A program made the position numbers and the translations under genes. From Pythium myriotylum (lineage: Eukaryota; Oomycota; Peronosporomycetes; Pythiales; Pythiaceae): 64,000 bases of DNA. Each line of letters opens with the position of its first letter. Position 1 is the first letter of the stretch. Under the pieces are notes generated by a model. That model was not told the DNA's origin, ran no database searches, and was given only the letters and a program-made list of their open reading frames with translations. Shown here piece by piece: positions 53,084-64,000 of the stretch. Location of the stretch: assembly GCA_023091665.1 (NCBI GenBank), contig JALJCQ010000004.1:1302001-1366000 (forward strand), written 5' to 3'.

Positions 53084-54495
53084 ATGGCTAAGGATCAGTG
53101 GATCGGCTCGGCAATTCTGCTTGCCTCTGTCTTGACGACGACTGTGAATGAGCAGCGCCTAATCCGACATACAAACAGCCTCGGAGAGGGACTCTCCGTC
53201 GTGATCGCGTTGCCAAACCCAGTGGCATCCCCACAAAACGATGGAAAGCTCGTTCTGTTCTCCGGAGCAATCACAACCGATCCAGACGTGTTGAGAACAA
53301 ATCCCAAGGCAAGTCGCTCACCGTATGCGCTCGATCCAGTCTTTGGTATTGCTGCGAGAGGTGTGCGCCTGTATCGAGTCGTGGAGATGTTTCAGTGGGT
53401 GGAAACTGCACACACGATAACAGGCCGAAATGGTGTCTTGGAAGATGACGACGAAGATAGAGGAGTTGATGAGCACCGCGAGAAGACTTACACTTACGAC
53501 TTGCGCTGGCGGTCCGACCGCATTGATAGCGCATCTTTCCACGATATGAGCTACCAGAATCCATCCGAAGATGCTTGGATATATCAGTCCAAAGAGATCG
53601 ATGCAGACGGTGTTGTTGTCGGGGACTTCAAACTATCCAACGAGCTGATTAGCCAAATCAAGCGCAAGGACCCGATCCAACTTAACTCTAAGGCAATGCA
53701 TACGATGCGAGTTGTCCTCGATCAGCGTCTTGGCACCGAGTGGACCAAGGCAACTGCACTCAAGGACTTCACCGTTGAAGACGATTACTTCTATCTCCTT
53801 CGCGATGGCCCTGGTCGACCAAGTCTCGGCGATATTCGTGTTTCGTACACGGTGACACCACCTTATCCGGTCACAATCAGTGGGCAGCAGGAAAGGAACC
53901 GCGTTGTTCCATTTGCGACAAAGGCCGGAGAACCGTTACTGCTGCTGGAAGACGGCATTCATTCTGCTCAAGAACTCTTTGATAGCAAAGCTCTCACGAT
54001 GGTAAGGTTGACGCATATACTGATTGGAATGTCTCCTGACGGGTTGATTGATATACAGTATCAGCACAATCGATTCTATCGTCTGTTCTCGACAACACTC
54101 GGCTTTCTCGGCTTCCTCGTTCTACATCCGATCCTTAGCAGGCGATTTGGGGCGGAATTCTCCGGATTGCAGAAGCACCTTGTGTGCTGCATCCTCAGGT
54201 CCGAGATTGTGCGATGAACTCTACAATCTGTGATGTGTCTGATGCTTCATTCTACATTCAGCGGTGGCGTGACTTTCTCAGTGGCTGGAATCTGTTGGGT
54301 TTTCTACAGGTACGTGGCACCTGTAGTTGGTGTTGTATTGGGCCGGTGGTTTTCCTCAGATGCTTTTCTTTTCGTCTTAGGCCTCTCTGGGCGTTGGTTC
54401 TCGCCTTCTCTGGGCTGTCACCTTCGCTAGCTCTCGCATTCTTCGTTCGAGCGGCTACCCAGCGAAGATCGGCGTCCGCAAGCAAGAATCAGTAG
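53084..54495 (+). CDS. TMEM43 (LUMA) family membrane protein (4 exons)
   Basis: Exons are 53084-54001, 54059-54198, 54262-54309 and 54381-54495; introns are 57, 63 and 71 bp. The model is 406 aa. Signature blocks are NEQRLIRHTNSLGEG at the N-terminus and VRLYRVVEMFQWVET, typical of TMEM43. Three C-terminal membrane helices appear only after splicing: FYRLFSTTLGFLGFLVLHPIL, then a hydrophobic stretch across exons 2-3, and WVFYRPLWALVLAFSGL across exons 3-4. The first intron is stop-free and a multiple of three, so a naive frame reads through it to a false stop at 54217. The animal protein sits in the ER and inner nuclear membrane and organises membrane proteins; that role is assumed here. Confidence 0.85.
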
Positions 54496-54679
54496 TCAGC
54501 GATTTCAGGGCGTTGGTTATTTTGGAGCATGTGTTCGTTAATTTCTCCAAAAACCGTTTGTTCAATTTGGACCAATGCCGTGTCGCGACAGACTGACTCC
54601 AACCGTTTGGCAGCTCCATTGGCCATCAACGTCGGAGATCGGTGGAAGCCATTTCAACGACGACGAAGAGCTCAGCAGC

Positions 54680-55372
54680 ATGGAGGTCGACTCGGACGTG
54701 GTGATCAGCGCGGAGGCCATCGCGCAGCAGGTCCATGCCGACCACGAAGCCATGGACATGGAGGACACGGAGCCCATGGTGCGCCCCGAGTTCCCCGCCC
54801 TCAGCGCGCAGGAGCAGTCCGGCGGTAAGAACGACTTCCGCCGTGTGCGCGTGCCGGCGCACCGGTACACGCCCCTCAAGACGGATTGGCCCAACATCAT
54901 GACGCCGATTGTCGAACACCTGAAGCTGCAGATCCGAATGAACACCAAGACGCGTTGCATCGAGCTGAAGAACTCGCCGTTCACGGAGGACGCCGGAGCG
55001 CTGCAAAAGGGCGCCGATTTCGTCCAGGCATACATGATGGGCTTTGAAGTCCAGGACGCGGTCGCGCTGCTGCGATTAGAAGACCTGTTCATTGATACGT
55101 TCGAGGTCAACGACGTGAAGATGCTCAAGGGTGATCACCTCAGTCGAGCTATTGGTCGTGTCGCCGGGCAGGACGGAAAGACCAAGTACGCCATTGAGAA
55201 TGCCACGAGAACACGTATTGTGCTCGCGGACCAAAAGATCCATATTCTCGGCTCGTTTGCTAACATCAAGCTCGCGAGAGACGCGATCTGCTCGCTGATC
55301 ATGGGCGCGCCCCCTGGCAAGGTGTACAACAAGATGCGTGGCGTCGCGAGCCGGATGAACGAGCGCTTCTAA
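54680..55372 (+). CDS. PNO1: PNO1/Dim2, KH-domain ribosome biogenesis factor
   Basis: From the ATG at 54680 the protein has 230 aa; an in-frame ATG at 54575 would give 265 aa, but the extra part lacks conserved features. An acidic N-terminus is followed by two KH-type domains with PNO1 hallmarks: RRVRVPAHRYTPLK, NPF-like ELKNSPFTEDAGALQKGADFVQAYMMGFEVQDAVALLR, then FEVNDVKMLKGDHLSRAIGRVAGQDGKTKYAIEN, IHILGSFANIKLARDAI and the ending GKVYNKMRGVASRMNERF. PNO1 binds the 3' end of 18S pre-rRNA and regulates NOB1 cleavage in small-subunit assembly. The gene is intron-free. Confidence 0.93.
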   Translation: MEVDSDVVISAEAIAQQVHADHEAMDMEDTEPMVRPEFPALSAQEQSGGKNDFRRVRVPAHRYTPLKTDWPNIMTPIVEHLKLQIRMNTKTRCIELKNSPFTEDAGALQKGADFVQAYMMGFEVQDAVALLRLEDLFIDTFEVNDVKMLKGDHLSRAIGRVAGQDGKTKYAIENATRTRIVLADQKIHILGSFANIKLARDAICSLIMGAPPGKVYNKMRGVASRMNERF

Positions 55373-55601
55373 AGTATCCTATACAGCATAGACTTCATGG
55401 ACTCTTGTGCTCTTACCACCCCGATCCAGATGGGTCCTAGAGGATCCAAGCCGCATTGACAAGACTTTGCTTCAGTTTTATTGGTTTTCGATAAATATAC
55501 GTATACTACAGTACACGTGTGGGACTTTTGTTCAAAATTCGCCCTCATCTTCGACTCCTGTGCTTGAGGGATCCTTGACTACGTTCATACAATCCTGACT
55601 A

Positions 55602-56273
55602 TTAGTAGTGGCCGAAGGAAGCCGATCGCAGCGGGTTTGCAGCGTACGCGATGCGACTCAGCTCGGCGCTAATGGGCTCAACTGCCTTGTCCGCCTCGAA
55701 GCAATCGAAGAGTTCCAGCTGAAGGGCAGGCATCTGAGTGTAAAACGCTAGAATCTGTGCACACGTTGGATTAGAGCTCCGCTATAAGATCGCGCTCTCT
55801 TCGTCCATGCTTACCGTTCGGTCGCTTCCATAGCAAGAAAACATTCGTTCGTCTCCCTTCACGTGAACGACCTGCGAGTCCATTTGATTCAGTGTCGCTG
55901 CTACAGAGCGTGCGCAACAAAGTGAGAACCAACGCCAACCCGCGCCTGCGGAGAGCAGCACCAACCGAATTGCATGGCAGCGCGCTTGAGCGTGATGATC
56001 GTGCGCGTGAGCTCCTCGGTACTCAACGCGGGGACCTCGGTCTGGGCGCTACGAAGGAAACACCGCCGTGAGCATGAGGGGGGCCGCGCGCGATTGCAGA
56101 TCCAGCCGCTGCTTGCCGTACATCATCTCGCCCGTCTCGCTGCTGAGCAGACAGACGTAGTGGGTGCCGGGGTAGACGGCGCGGACGCGCTCGAACTGCT
56201 CCATGCACTGTCGCTCGACGAGGTCGGAGCGGCGCCGCGAGAGGCAGGCGCAGAAGAGGTTCATGCCCGACAT
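55602..56273 (-). CDS. Small roadblock/LC7-like protein (4 exons)
   Basis: Exons are 56122-56273, 55966-56048, 55815-55900 and 55602-55754; introns are 73, 65 and 60 bp. The model is 157 aa. It begins MSGMNLFCACLSRRR and continues CMEQFERVRAVYPGTHYVCLLSSETGEMIAQ, a pattern like the first helix and strands of roadblock/LC7 proteins (a conserved small residue-rich SSETGE turn). A helix (LTRTIITLKRAAMQFAATL) follows, then paired strands (QVVHVKGDERMFSCYGSDRTILAFYT) and a final helix. Ragulator or dynein-light-chain-like dimerisation is plausible but unproven. Reading frame 1 without the 73-bp intron hits a stop, so the intron is needed. It lies 258 bp from the TRAPPC11 stop. Confidence 0.6.
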
Positions 56274-56531
56274 GGCTGCGCGAGACGTCCCGCGAGGCGC
56301 GTCGGAGCCTTCCACGGGAGCAAGCGATTCCGAAGTCGAGAGTTGCCTCCCGCTCCTTCTTCGCTTCCCATGTGCAACGCAACGAAATTTTGAAGGGGCA
56401 GCGCCGGTAGTGACATTCCCTCGCCACAAGGACACGCCACTCAACTGAACCGACTGACAGCCACTCGCGCTCCATTACCAACACCAAACATGGCTCCACC
56501 GAGAGCCCCTCTTCCTCTACTCTTGTCTATG

Positions 56532-59500
56532 TCAGGACGTCGCCTGCACGAGATCCACGGGGCCACTGGAGCTCTCGTCCACAGACGGCTCTTTCCACTG
56601 GGCACTCTCTCGCGGGAAGACGAAGAGCTCGTGGCGTTCGTTCGAGTTGGCGAACGGCAGACTGTAGGTCACGGACGTGATCTCCAGCTGCGGCAGTCGT
56701 AAGTAACCTGCGACGTAGCGAGTCAGTGTGAGAGAGGACCGGTCTTCAAGGAATTAGGCGACCAATCAATCACCCACCCGACTTGGTTGGGATGAGACCG
56801 ATGTGGAAAGTGTGCTCGTCCAACGGCAAGAGGTCCTCGACAAAGTTGGTTCGCCCTGCGACAAGACAACACGTGAGAGGCTTGGATGTAGGCAGTCGAG
56901 GGGAAAGTACCTTACCTGCGATCATGAAGTCTCCACTCTCGTCAAAAGGCTTCACGCGGACGCTGTGGAATACGTTCTCGTTGTTGCGGACACTAATCTC
57001 CAGTGTCAACAGCGATCCATCGACTCCGAATGGAGGCGTCCGAAGCGCGATCGTTAAAGGTGACTCCACGAATGAGACAGTCGGAATCTCAAGCCAGGTC
57101 GTCACGAGATCGTTGCGTATCGAATCGCTCGTAGGCACGACAGACGACAGCCTCCGCCACTGGATCTTGACTTGACCCAAGGCAACGAAAGGAGACGCTT
57201 GAGCTGGTAGGAGCCGTAGGCAAAAGCTCCGTGTATCGCCTTCGCGGAGAGTTTGGCATTCGTCTTCAGAGTGACCCCATGTTCCGAACCCAGAAGTAGC
57301 AATACTTCCGTTCAACAGCGAGCTGCTGCTCTCAAATGATGGCTCGAACTCCATGGAAACGATCCGCAAAGGTTCCAACGCGTTACACTGCAACTCGCCC
57401 TGCAAGCTAACACTCTTCCCGACAATCGCTGAAGACTGCTTTGCGTCTTGACCACCATTGGAGGAACCTTTGCCGTTCGGAAAATCGTGGATAAACTCAC
57501 TGGTGAGCTGGAACGGGTCGCGACAGTATAGCTCGTATCGCTCGTCAAAGCTGACTTGGACGCCACTCTTGGTTAAATAGGTCACATGAACAACAAATCT
57601 CAGTGTTGTAGCTCTTGAGGACCGCACAATGACGGGAAATGTTTTCTCTTCATGCGGATCCATATCACGAAGCGACACGCGGTCCCGAGGTTGGAAATTC
57701 GCGTCCAGTGCAACAGGAACAAGTTGCCCAGGAGAACCCTCATCTTCAACGTAAAACAGAGCCTCATCCAGAGACGATGATGTCGGTGCAGGCTCACTCG
57801 AAATGCGGAACGACGGGTTCTTGAGCGTGTCCTCTTCCGACTTCAGCACAAAAGAGATGACCCTGAAGTCACCAGTAAGAAGTGCATGCTTTGTGACGAG
57901 GCTTAGACTAGCCTTCGGACGTGGCTGCAAGATAGCAAGCGCTGAGGAGCGCACTGTTGCAGTCTTGTTGTCTTCTTCGAGCACATCACTTGCATCGGAT
58001 TCAAGGGATCGACTCAGCTCAGCCGTTGAGAACATTGACTTCCGTCGCACGAAACTTGGTGATCCTGGCCCTCTGCCCATGACTGGGACACGACCATCGA
58101 TGAGAAAAGGTTTAGCAGAACGCCGTCTTTCTCCTGATGACCCAGCCTCGTACGGAAGTATAAAGGTCAACATCTGATCACCGCGCTCGCTTGAACCAGC
58201 GCTGAAATGAAATCGTGTTTCCTGGTAACGTAATACGTTTCGGCCTTCCAATACTTGTAAAGGGATTTGAAACTGCTTTGAGGTGAGACCATCGAAGTCG
58301 AGGGAGGCATACCACTTGCCATCTTTGTCATCTTGGGCGATGTAGTTTTGGTCGCCTAAGCCTGCATCTCGATGATACACGACGACATTGTAGCGTTCGT
58401 CCGAGAAGATCAAGTTAATGCTTGACATCGTGATTGTTGAGGGAAAATGGCTGTCAATTTGTATGCACAGCGTAACTTCTTCACGCACGCAGGCATAAAC
58501 ACGGTCGAAGTGCGAATAGACATCGAACACACCTCGTGAAGAGTCCAAGGGCAACTCGTAGCTCTGGAGGGCAGACTCAACCGAAAAGGGAGGACCAAGA
58601 CTGGCAGGATCTTTCCATGCTCGTTCAAAGGCATCTTGAATACGAACGCGCTCCGCCAATGGGAAATGCTCTTCGAGCTGAGGGCTCAGTAATTGAAGGC
58701 TCGTATCGATGTATGCCGCCGTGTCTGCTTGATTGTATGCGCAGACAAGTAGTTCGTTCAATACTTGAGCTGTTTCTGCCCACCAGTTCTCACCCACTAG
58801 GGCAAGCTTTGCCTTCTGGAGCTCCCCACGTGCACGATCGAAGTCATGGCAAGCTAACCGTTCAATTGCGAGCTCGATCAGAAAGCGATTCCTGAGTCGA
58901 GTGCGAGGTACCTTTTGATCAGCTACATACAGCGCCAGATGATGTATCGCTTGCTCAATCAAATGGATCGACTTCTTTGCGTGGGGGACAGTGCGTTCAA
59001 GAGAGTAACGATACTTGACAAATGCGCCATAAGAAGGCTCAGCCATTGTAGCCTCGGATACCACTGGGTCACCTCCAATGTATGCGGATGGGACGATCTT
59101 GAAACCGCCACAGCCATTGTGTCCATCAACGCTTCCCACAGCCTTTATCTCTGCATTTGGATCTGACAGGCCGAGTCTTGCTGCAGACTTTCGGCGAACT
59201 GTGGCATACTTGGCGCCAATCGAGTAATACAGATAAGGCTCTTTGTATACCTCCGAGTCGAGACCAGTGCTGGGCAAAGCACCACGGATAGACACCGCTT
59301 CAGCGAGTAGCTGGGCAAACACGTGGTACTGGCGCGAGACCCACTCCCAATGTTCAAAATCACGCTCGATTGGCCCCACCGCACGGGCATACACTCGCAT
59401 ATGCCGGTTGAGCTGTTCGACAGCAGCTTTGATATTGTTCGAGGAAAAGATTAGGTGGTAGCATAGCTTGAAGTTGATGTACTCTGCGATTGTCTTCACC

Positions 59501-60363
59501 TGTGTGAACCCAATCCCGGAGCCAGTGTCGGTCTTGTCACTCACAGCAGCAGCGGCATCATACGTGAGGGGAAGTTGGACAACAGCACGATACGCTGTCT
59601 CGTAGTGCTGAAGCACTTTGGTCGTGTACCGACGGAACTCGTAATAATGAGCAATCTTGAAAGAGTAGCGCACATGCAGCGGCAAGAGCGACGTCTTATT
59701 CAGCGCCTTCTTGTACCTCTTAACGCGTTTCGCCTGCGCCTTGTAGTACTCCAAGGCATAGTTTCGAACAGAGGATTCCAGCTTGACGAGCATGGGCGAG
59801 CCGCGCACGAGGTCTCGGGATCGAAGCAGCACAATTGTCTTTGAGTCGGTCTCGAGTCGGCGGCGCAAGGACGCGAGTCGCTCGTCGGTGACGTTCACGG
59901 GCGCGACGCCAACGTCGTCCACGAGCTGCACGAGCACAAGAAGCAGCCGGCACTCCCGCCCAATGATCCCTTTCTTGATCTGGTCCATCTCTTCTTTGAT
60001 CGTCGTCTCCTGGTTCATCCAGTCGCGCTGGTTCCATCGCGGGTCGAACTCGTGGAAGAGCAGCACGACCGCGGGCACGAACTCGTGGTGCTTCTTGAGC
60101 CACTTGGTCTTGAGCACGCCCTGCACGCGGTAGCCGTCGAAGTCGCGCTGCGTCTGGTTCGGGAACGTGCCGTGCTTCTCGCGCACCTCCTTCTTCACGG
60201 GGAACCGGTGCTCGATGGGCAGCGACGTGAAGTGGAGCTTGGGCACGAACTCCTCGTTCATCGTGCGCACGAGCGCCAGCACTTTGGCCTGCAGCTCGCG
60301 CGCGCCCAGCGCCGCCACCAGCGGGTACGGCGTCTCCTTGAGCTCGGCGCCGTAGCTCTCCAT
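56532..60363 (-). CDS. TRAPPC11: TRAPPC11 (foie gras domain) subunit of the TRAPP complex (3 exons)
   Basis: Exons are 56916-60363, 56778-56855 and 56532-56707; introns are 60 and 70 bp. The model is 1233 aa. The N-terminal region has the TRAPPC11 pattern FVPKLHFTSLPIEHRFP. The foie gras domain holds RYSFKIAHYYEFRRY, the block EYINFKLCYHLI and VYARAVGPIERDFEHWEWVSRQYHVFAQLL. The C-terminal gryzun-type beta domains end, after splicing, with DFMIAGRTNFVEDLLPLDEHTF and LIPTKSGYLRLPQLEIT. The 60-bp intron (56856-56915) is stop-free and in frame, so it is easily retained by mistake. TRAPPC11 belongs to TRAPPIII, acting in ER-to-Golgi traffic and autophagy. Confidence 0.93.
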
Positions 60364-60512
60364 CCTGGTGACGAGAATCCTTCCTCCACGAGGTGGTCAC
60401 TTCCAGGAGCTCGTGTACCGTAACCGTGGTACACTTGAACAGTGGGCTATTATTGGGAGCTCTCGAATGTGAAGTTGGCGAACCACCCGCCGAAGAGCTA
60501 TAGGTGACCCCG
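60364..60512. promoter_or_regulatory. 149-bp bidirectional promoter between TRAPPC11 and glyoxalase II genes
   Basis: Only 149 bp separates the two divergent start codons. No specific motif is identified with confidence. Confidence 0.6.
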
Positions 60513-61568
60513 ATGCTTCTGGTGCGACGAGCGCTCACGCGCCGCTGGCGAGCGCCGGCGACCGGCTTCGCGCCGCGCGCGTTCGCGACGAGCGCCGGCG
60601 AGCCAGCGGCGAAGGTCGCGCAGCCGGCGAAGAAGAAGAAGCACTTCCGAGAGCCGAGTCTGCGCGTCCGCATTGTGCCCATGTTCGACGACAACTACGG
60701 TGGGTGCGGCTGCCTCGTGGTGGAAGGAAAGGAAACCAATAGTGACGACTCGGTCGAGCAGGCTATGTTGTCGTAGATGAAGCCAACCAGACGATGTTCA
60801 CGGTGGACCCGGCTGAGCCGTCCAAGATCCTCGACGTCATCAGAGAGGAAGAGCAGACGAAGAAGCGGGAGTTTCTCGGGATTCTGACGACGCACAAGCA
60901 CGCGTACGTCGAGAGCACCGCTTTTGGATGCTCATGGTGCTGTGCTCAACGCTGTGCAATGATTCAGTGACCACACAGCGGGCAATGTTGAGATTGCTAG
61001 CAAGTATCCTGGCTTACTCGTCACTGGACCTGCGAATGAAGATATTCCGGCGCGAACGAAAGGACTCGTAGGAGGAGAGAAGTTCACCATTGGCGGCGTC
61101 AAGATCAAGGCGCTCTCGGTCCCCTGTCACACTGCTGGCCACCTCGCGTACGTCGTGTCAGGTGATCCCGAGACGCCGCCTCTCCTCTTCCCAGGTGATA
61201 CTCTCTTTGTCGGTGGCTGCGGGCGGTTCTTTGAAGGCACAGCCGAGGATATGTATCGTGCATTGTACGAGGTTATCCTGACTCTACCCAAGGACACACG
61301 CATCTACTGTGGCCACGAGTACACCATGTCCAACTTGCGATTCGCGCTCAGTGTCGACCCCTCGAACGAGACCCTCCGTGACAAGATCGCGCAGGTGAAA
61401 ATCCGCCGCTCGAAGAATCTGCCGAGCGTACCTTCGACGTTACGCGAGGAGATGGAGTACAACCCGTTCCTGCGCATCCACAACGCCGTCATTCGCAACG
61501 CCGTTGGTGGCTCTGACCCAGTGAGTGTCCTCGCCAACCTCCGCCGTCGCAAGGACTCATTCCAATGA
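60513..61568 (+). CDS. Glyoxalase II (hydroxyacylglutathione hydrolase), probably mitochondrial (3 exons)
   Basis: Exons are 60513-60699, 60762-60903 and 60968-61568; introns are 62 and 64 bp. The model is 309 aa. The metallo-beta-lactamase motif THKHADH (106-112) is split by the second intron and restored by splicing; its H107, H109, D111 and H112 bind the two metals. Further ligands are in VPCHTAGHLAY, LFPGDTLFVGGCGRFFEG and YCGHEYT. The C-terminal substrate domain (NPFLRI, with basic residues) is complete. The enzyme hydrolyses S-D-lactoylglutathione to D-lactate and glutathione, ending methylglyoxal detoxification. A basic, Ala-rich extension of about 50 residues (MLLVRRALTRRWRAPATGFA) suggests mitochondrial import. 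Confidence 0.94.
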
Positions 61569-61765
61569 GCAAACCGCCAAATATATACTGAGATTAGATT
61601 TCCATGATGGCTTTTGCGGTTTCAGTTTGGCCCTGAACATGAACCGACTCAAAGCAAGAGCATGAGCCGAGCGATGCACTCGACGCGCACCGCAAAGTCG
61701 CTATAAATCAGCAACAGGTCTACTGAGAGCCTCAAGGAGTCGCTGTAGACATCTCAGTCCACTTG

Positions 61766-64000
61766 ATGCCAGCACGTCAATCTCCGTACGCAACCCAAGG
61801 GCGAGGAAGTCGGAGACGTAAGACGCCGTCCGAAGACGGTTCAGCGAGCAGACAACAAATACCTGTAGCCTCTGAATCACTGCGTATCGAGATTCAATCC
61901 ATCCTTGAGGGAGCGCTGGTTCCTACATACTGCATTGTAACGGATATTAGCGTAGCCGAGCTCCAGTACCGACTTCTCGGACCGAAGCGCTACTGGTATC
62001 GGCATGTAAAGCAGGAGAAGATTGGTGCGAAACGTTGGGAAGCACGGTACTTCGAGGTGTCTCTTCGTCGCTCGGTTCTTGAAGGGATGAAGAATATAAC
62101 TTCGTGGCATCAGATCGTGCGGCTATCAGCTGAAGACGTGCAGCTCGTGTCACTGGGGTTTTTTGAAAACGAAAAGCAGGCGGCGCACGCATTTGACACG
62201 GCATTCAAGCGGAGGGATAGCCAAAACCCGTTTAGAGTAGGGAGCGTCACAGCTGGGAAATCCCCCTCGTTGGGTGATCAGCGAGAACCACTGCAGGCGC
62301 TCTCAACGAAATTTCAAGCGGTGGTAGTGTCCGACATCTTTGCGAGATGTACGCAACAGCGTCGACTCGAGCTCGCCTACGAGGTACGCCGAGTGTCCAT
62401 TCCTTGCAACACTAGATGCTTGTTAAACTAAACTGCTCATGCGTAGAGCCTACTTCAGGCCCTTTCGGCGACTTCATCGCTATCTGCATGCTCGATATAC
62501 AGCAAGAGAGCAGGTTGTATTCGTGGCTTTGCTGTTATAGGTCCTATGGTGTCGTCACTGCCCGTATTTCGGCATTTACCATTCGACATAACCGTCATTG
62601 CAAAAACTCCGAGGCAGTGGAAACCAACATCGACTAAGATGCTCGACTTAGCAGATACTGAACGGTTTGGACTTAGCCACCTCCGTAATGATCGGTCAGT
62701 TAACGTGGACGGATCAGTGTTGCCGATGTCTCGAGGACTCGTGGAGCTCATGTCCTCGCCATCAAATCAGCACGAGACCAAGCTCCCACATTTCTACCAT
62801 GGTCTCCCAGATGAATTGAAGCGCATGGTAGTTGAGGAGCAAGACAAAATGAACGCTCGCATAACCCAGAGTTCCGGTGGTGTCTCAAAAGCTTTCCTCA
62901 AGCTGGCCAAGAACACCGAGGCTTCCTTCATGCCGAAGTATCTTAAACAGCGACGTGAACTCGTTGTTGCAGTGACGCGCATTCAGCGATCTCTTCGACG
63001 TCGCATGCAGGGTAAAACATTGAGATGTATCGTTCGACGTCACTGGGCTGTGATACACCTGCAGCGTTTATATCGCGGTCACCGCGAACGGATCTTTGCG
63101 CGAGCGTATCGAGAAGTGATGATATCTGCTAGCACTATTGTGCAGACTGTGTACCGGTCCCATCGTTCGCGGGAGCGTACCAAAACACTACGCGCAGCGA
63201 TGCACCATGCCGCCCGAAATATCCAGAGAGTCTATCGTGGCCACGTCGGTCGCGTGTTTGCCCGATGGGTGCGGCAGAAAGAAGCGAGCGCAGTGGCGAT
63301 AGAGAGGGTGGTTCGGGGCTTCATGGCGCGTCGGCGAGTACAGCGCGTGAAAAAGGCTAGACTCAAAAGAACGGTTCTGATACCTGCGGCAACGACAGTT
63401 CAGCGGATGTGGAGAGGAACATGCGGACGACGGCTCGCTCGAGAAAAGCGCCGGGTCCAACACAAACTTCGGGTTTTAGAGCCTGCTGCACTGCGAATTG
63501 AGCGAATTCTTCGTGGATTTCTCGCGAGACGGCTCGCGATGAGGTTCCGTCTTGCTTGGTCAAGTGCTTGTGTCATCCAGAAGTATTGGCGATCCCATCG
63601 ATATTACGGGAAGTGGATGGCGCTTATGGATCTTCGTCGCCGCGACAAGATGGCGACCAAGATCGGTGCACTTGGACGAGGGTACGTTGCTCGCCAGTTC
63701 TACAAGCGAGAGAAACGTCGCTTGCATCTCCAGTTCGTGCTTCAGCCTGCCGCAATCTGCATCCAGCGAGTATATCGCGGCTTTGTCGTCCGAAAGCAAA
63801 ACGAGGACATCCGTGACCGCGTCGAGGCTGCGATCACTCTACAGCAGATGTGGCGTAAGCGAAGCCGCATCAAAACGATCCAAGCCAGACTTCGGGGGTT
63901 CCGTGTCGCCATCCGTGAAGCCAGCGCGACCAAGATCCAGTTCTGGTACAGGTGCTGCAAAGCTAAAGCGTTACTGGCGTTCCTGAAGGCAATGCAGCGT
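61766..64000 (+). CDS. IQ-motif repeat protein with an AP2-like N-terminal segment, 3' end missing
   Basis: Exons are 61766-62383 and 62447 to the window end (63-bp intron); 724 codons are visible and the frame is open at 64000. From about residue 395 to the end, at least twelve IQ-like motifs follow one another (IHLQRLYRGHRER, RNIQRVYRGHVGR, TTVQRMWRGTCGRR, LRIERILRGFLARR, ICIQRVYRGFVVRK), spaced about 23-35 residues. Such arrays bind calmodulin-type light chains and form long rigid helices, as in myosin necks and ASPM. Upstream (about residues 70-145) the pattern KRWEARYFEV ... LGFFENEKQAAHAFDTAF resembles the strands and helix of an AP2 domain. No motor or kinase domain is visible yet. A cytoskeletal role is inferred. 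Confidence 0.8.

Noticed and set aside
54001..54217. TMEM43 ending at the stop at 54217
   Set aside because: That frame reads through a 57-bp intron and loses the conserved WVFYRPL membrane segment, which splicing restores.
1..64000. CRISPR arrays, tRNA or rRNA genes, bacterial operons, prophage
   Set aside because: I scanned for spaced direct repeats, cloverleaf-like sequence and prokaryotic signals and saw none; the gene structure is eukaryotic throughout.

Overview
The window reads as a compact eukaryotic nuclear genome, most likely an oomycete (water mould, stramenopile); I cannot place the genus. Four things point there. There are 44 introns that I could place by reading frame and homology, all GT-AG and only 50-73 bp long. 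Genes are densely packed, often 40-200 bp apart, with several head-to-head pairs. A centriole/flagellum gene (WDR90/POC16-like) implies a flagellate cell such as a zoospore. There is also a secreted protein whose mature end is an N-terminal histidine, resembling the oomycete AA17 lytic polysaccharide monooxygenases. The domain fusions (PDZ with FN3, VPS13 with PDZ, IQ and PH, two PH domains with TBC) also fit oomycetes. No bacterial, plasmid or phage features are present.

Layout. 1-2437: 3' part of a PepN-type aminopeptidase. 2438-4003: gene-free, carrying a probable TA-flanked MITE-like element. 4004-7740: divergent pair, PDZ-FN3 protein (-) and histidine ammonia-lyase (+). 8175-18534: a giant VPS13-family lipid-transfer protein in five exons. 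18755-19422: mitochondrial-type cyclophilin, convergent with a 6-kb WDR90/POC16 gene (-, 19494-25514). 25829-32654: head-to-head pair, a PTEN-like phosphatase (-) and a PH-PH-TBC protein (+), sharing a 163-bp spacer with a direct repeat. 32696-34240: MscS-like channel (-), also with a direct repeat upstream. 34460-36133: secreted, probably GPI-anchored protein of unknown function. 36448-40901: divergent coiled-coil/LRR gene and MORN-repeat gene. 41010-50333: AA17-like LPMO (-), two tandem rhomboid proteases (+) and two tandem membrane ectodomain paralogues (-). 51452-61568: AAA_26 P-loop protein, TMEM43, PNO1, a small roadblock-like protein (-), TRAPPC11 (-) and glyoxalase II. 61766-64000: 5' part of an IQ-repeat protein running off the window.

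The genes do not form one pathway. Several serve membrane traffic and lipid or phosphoinositide biology (VPS13, PTEN-like, PH-TBC, TRAPPC11, TMEM43). Others are mitochondrial (cyclophilin, two rhomboids, glyoxalase II) or surface/secreted (LPMO, GPI protein, paired ectodomain proteins). Exon structures were inferred by hand from reading frame, GT-AG sites and family homology; every multi-exon model closes in frame. No transcript data were available.
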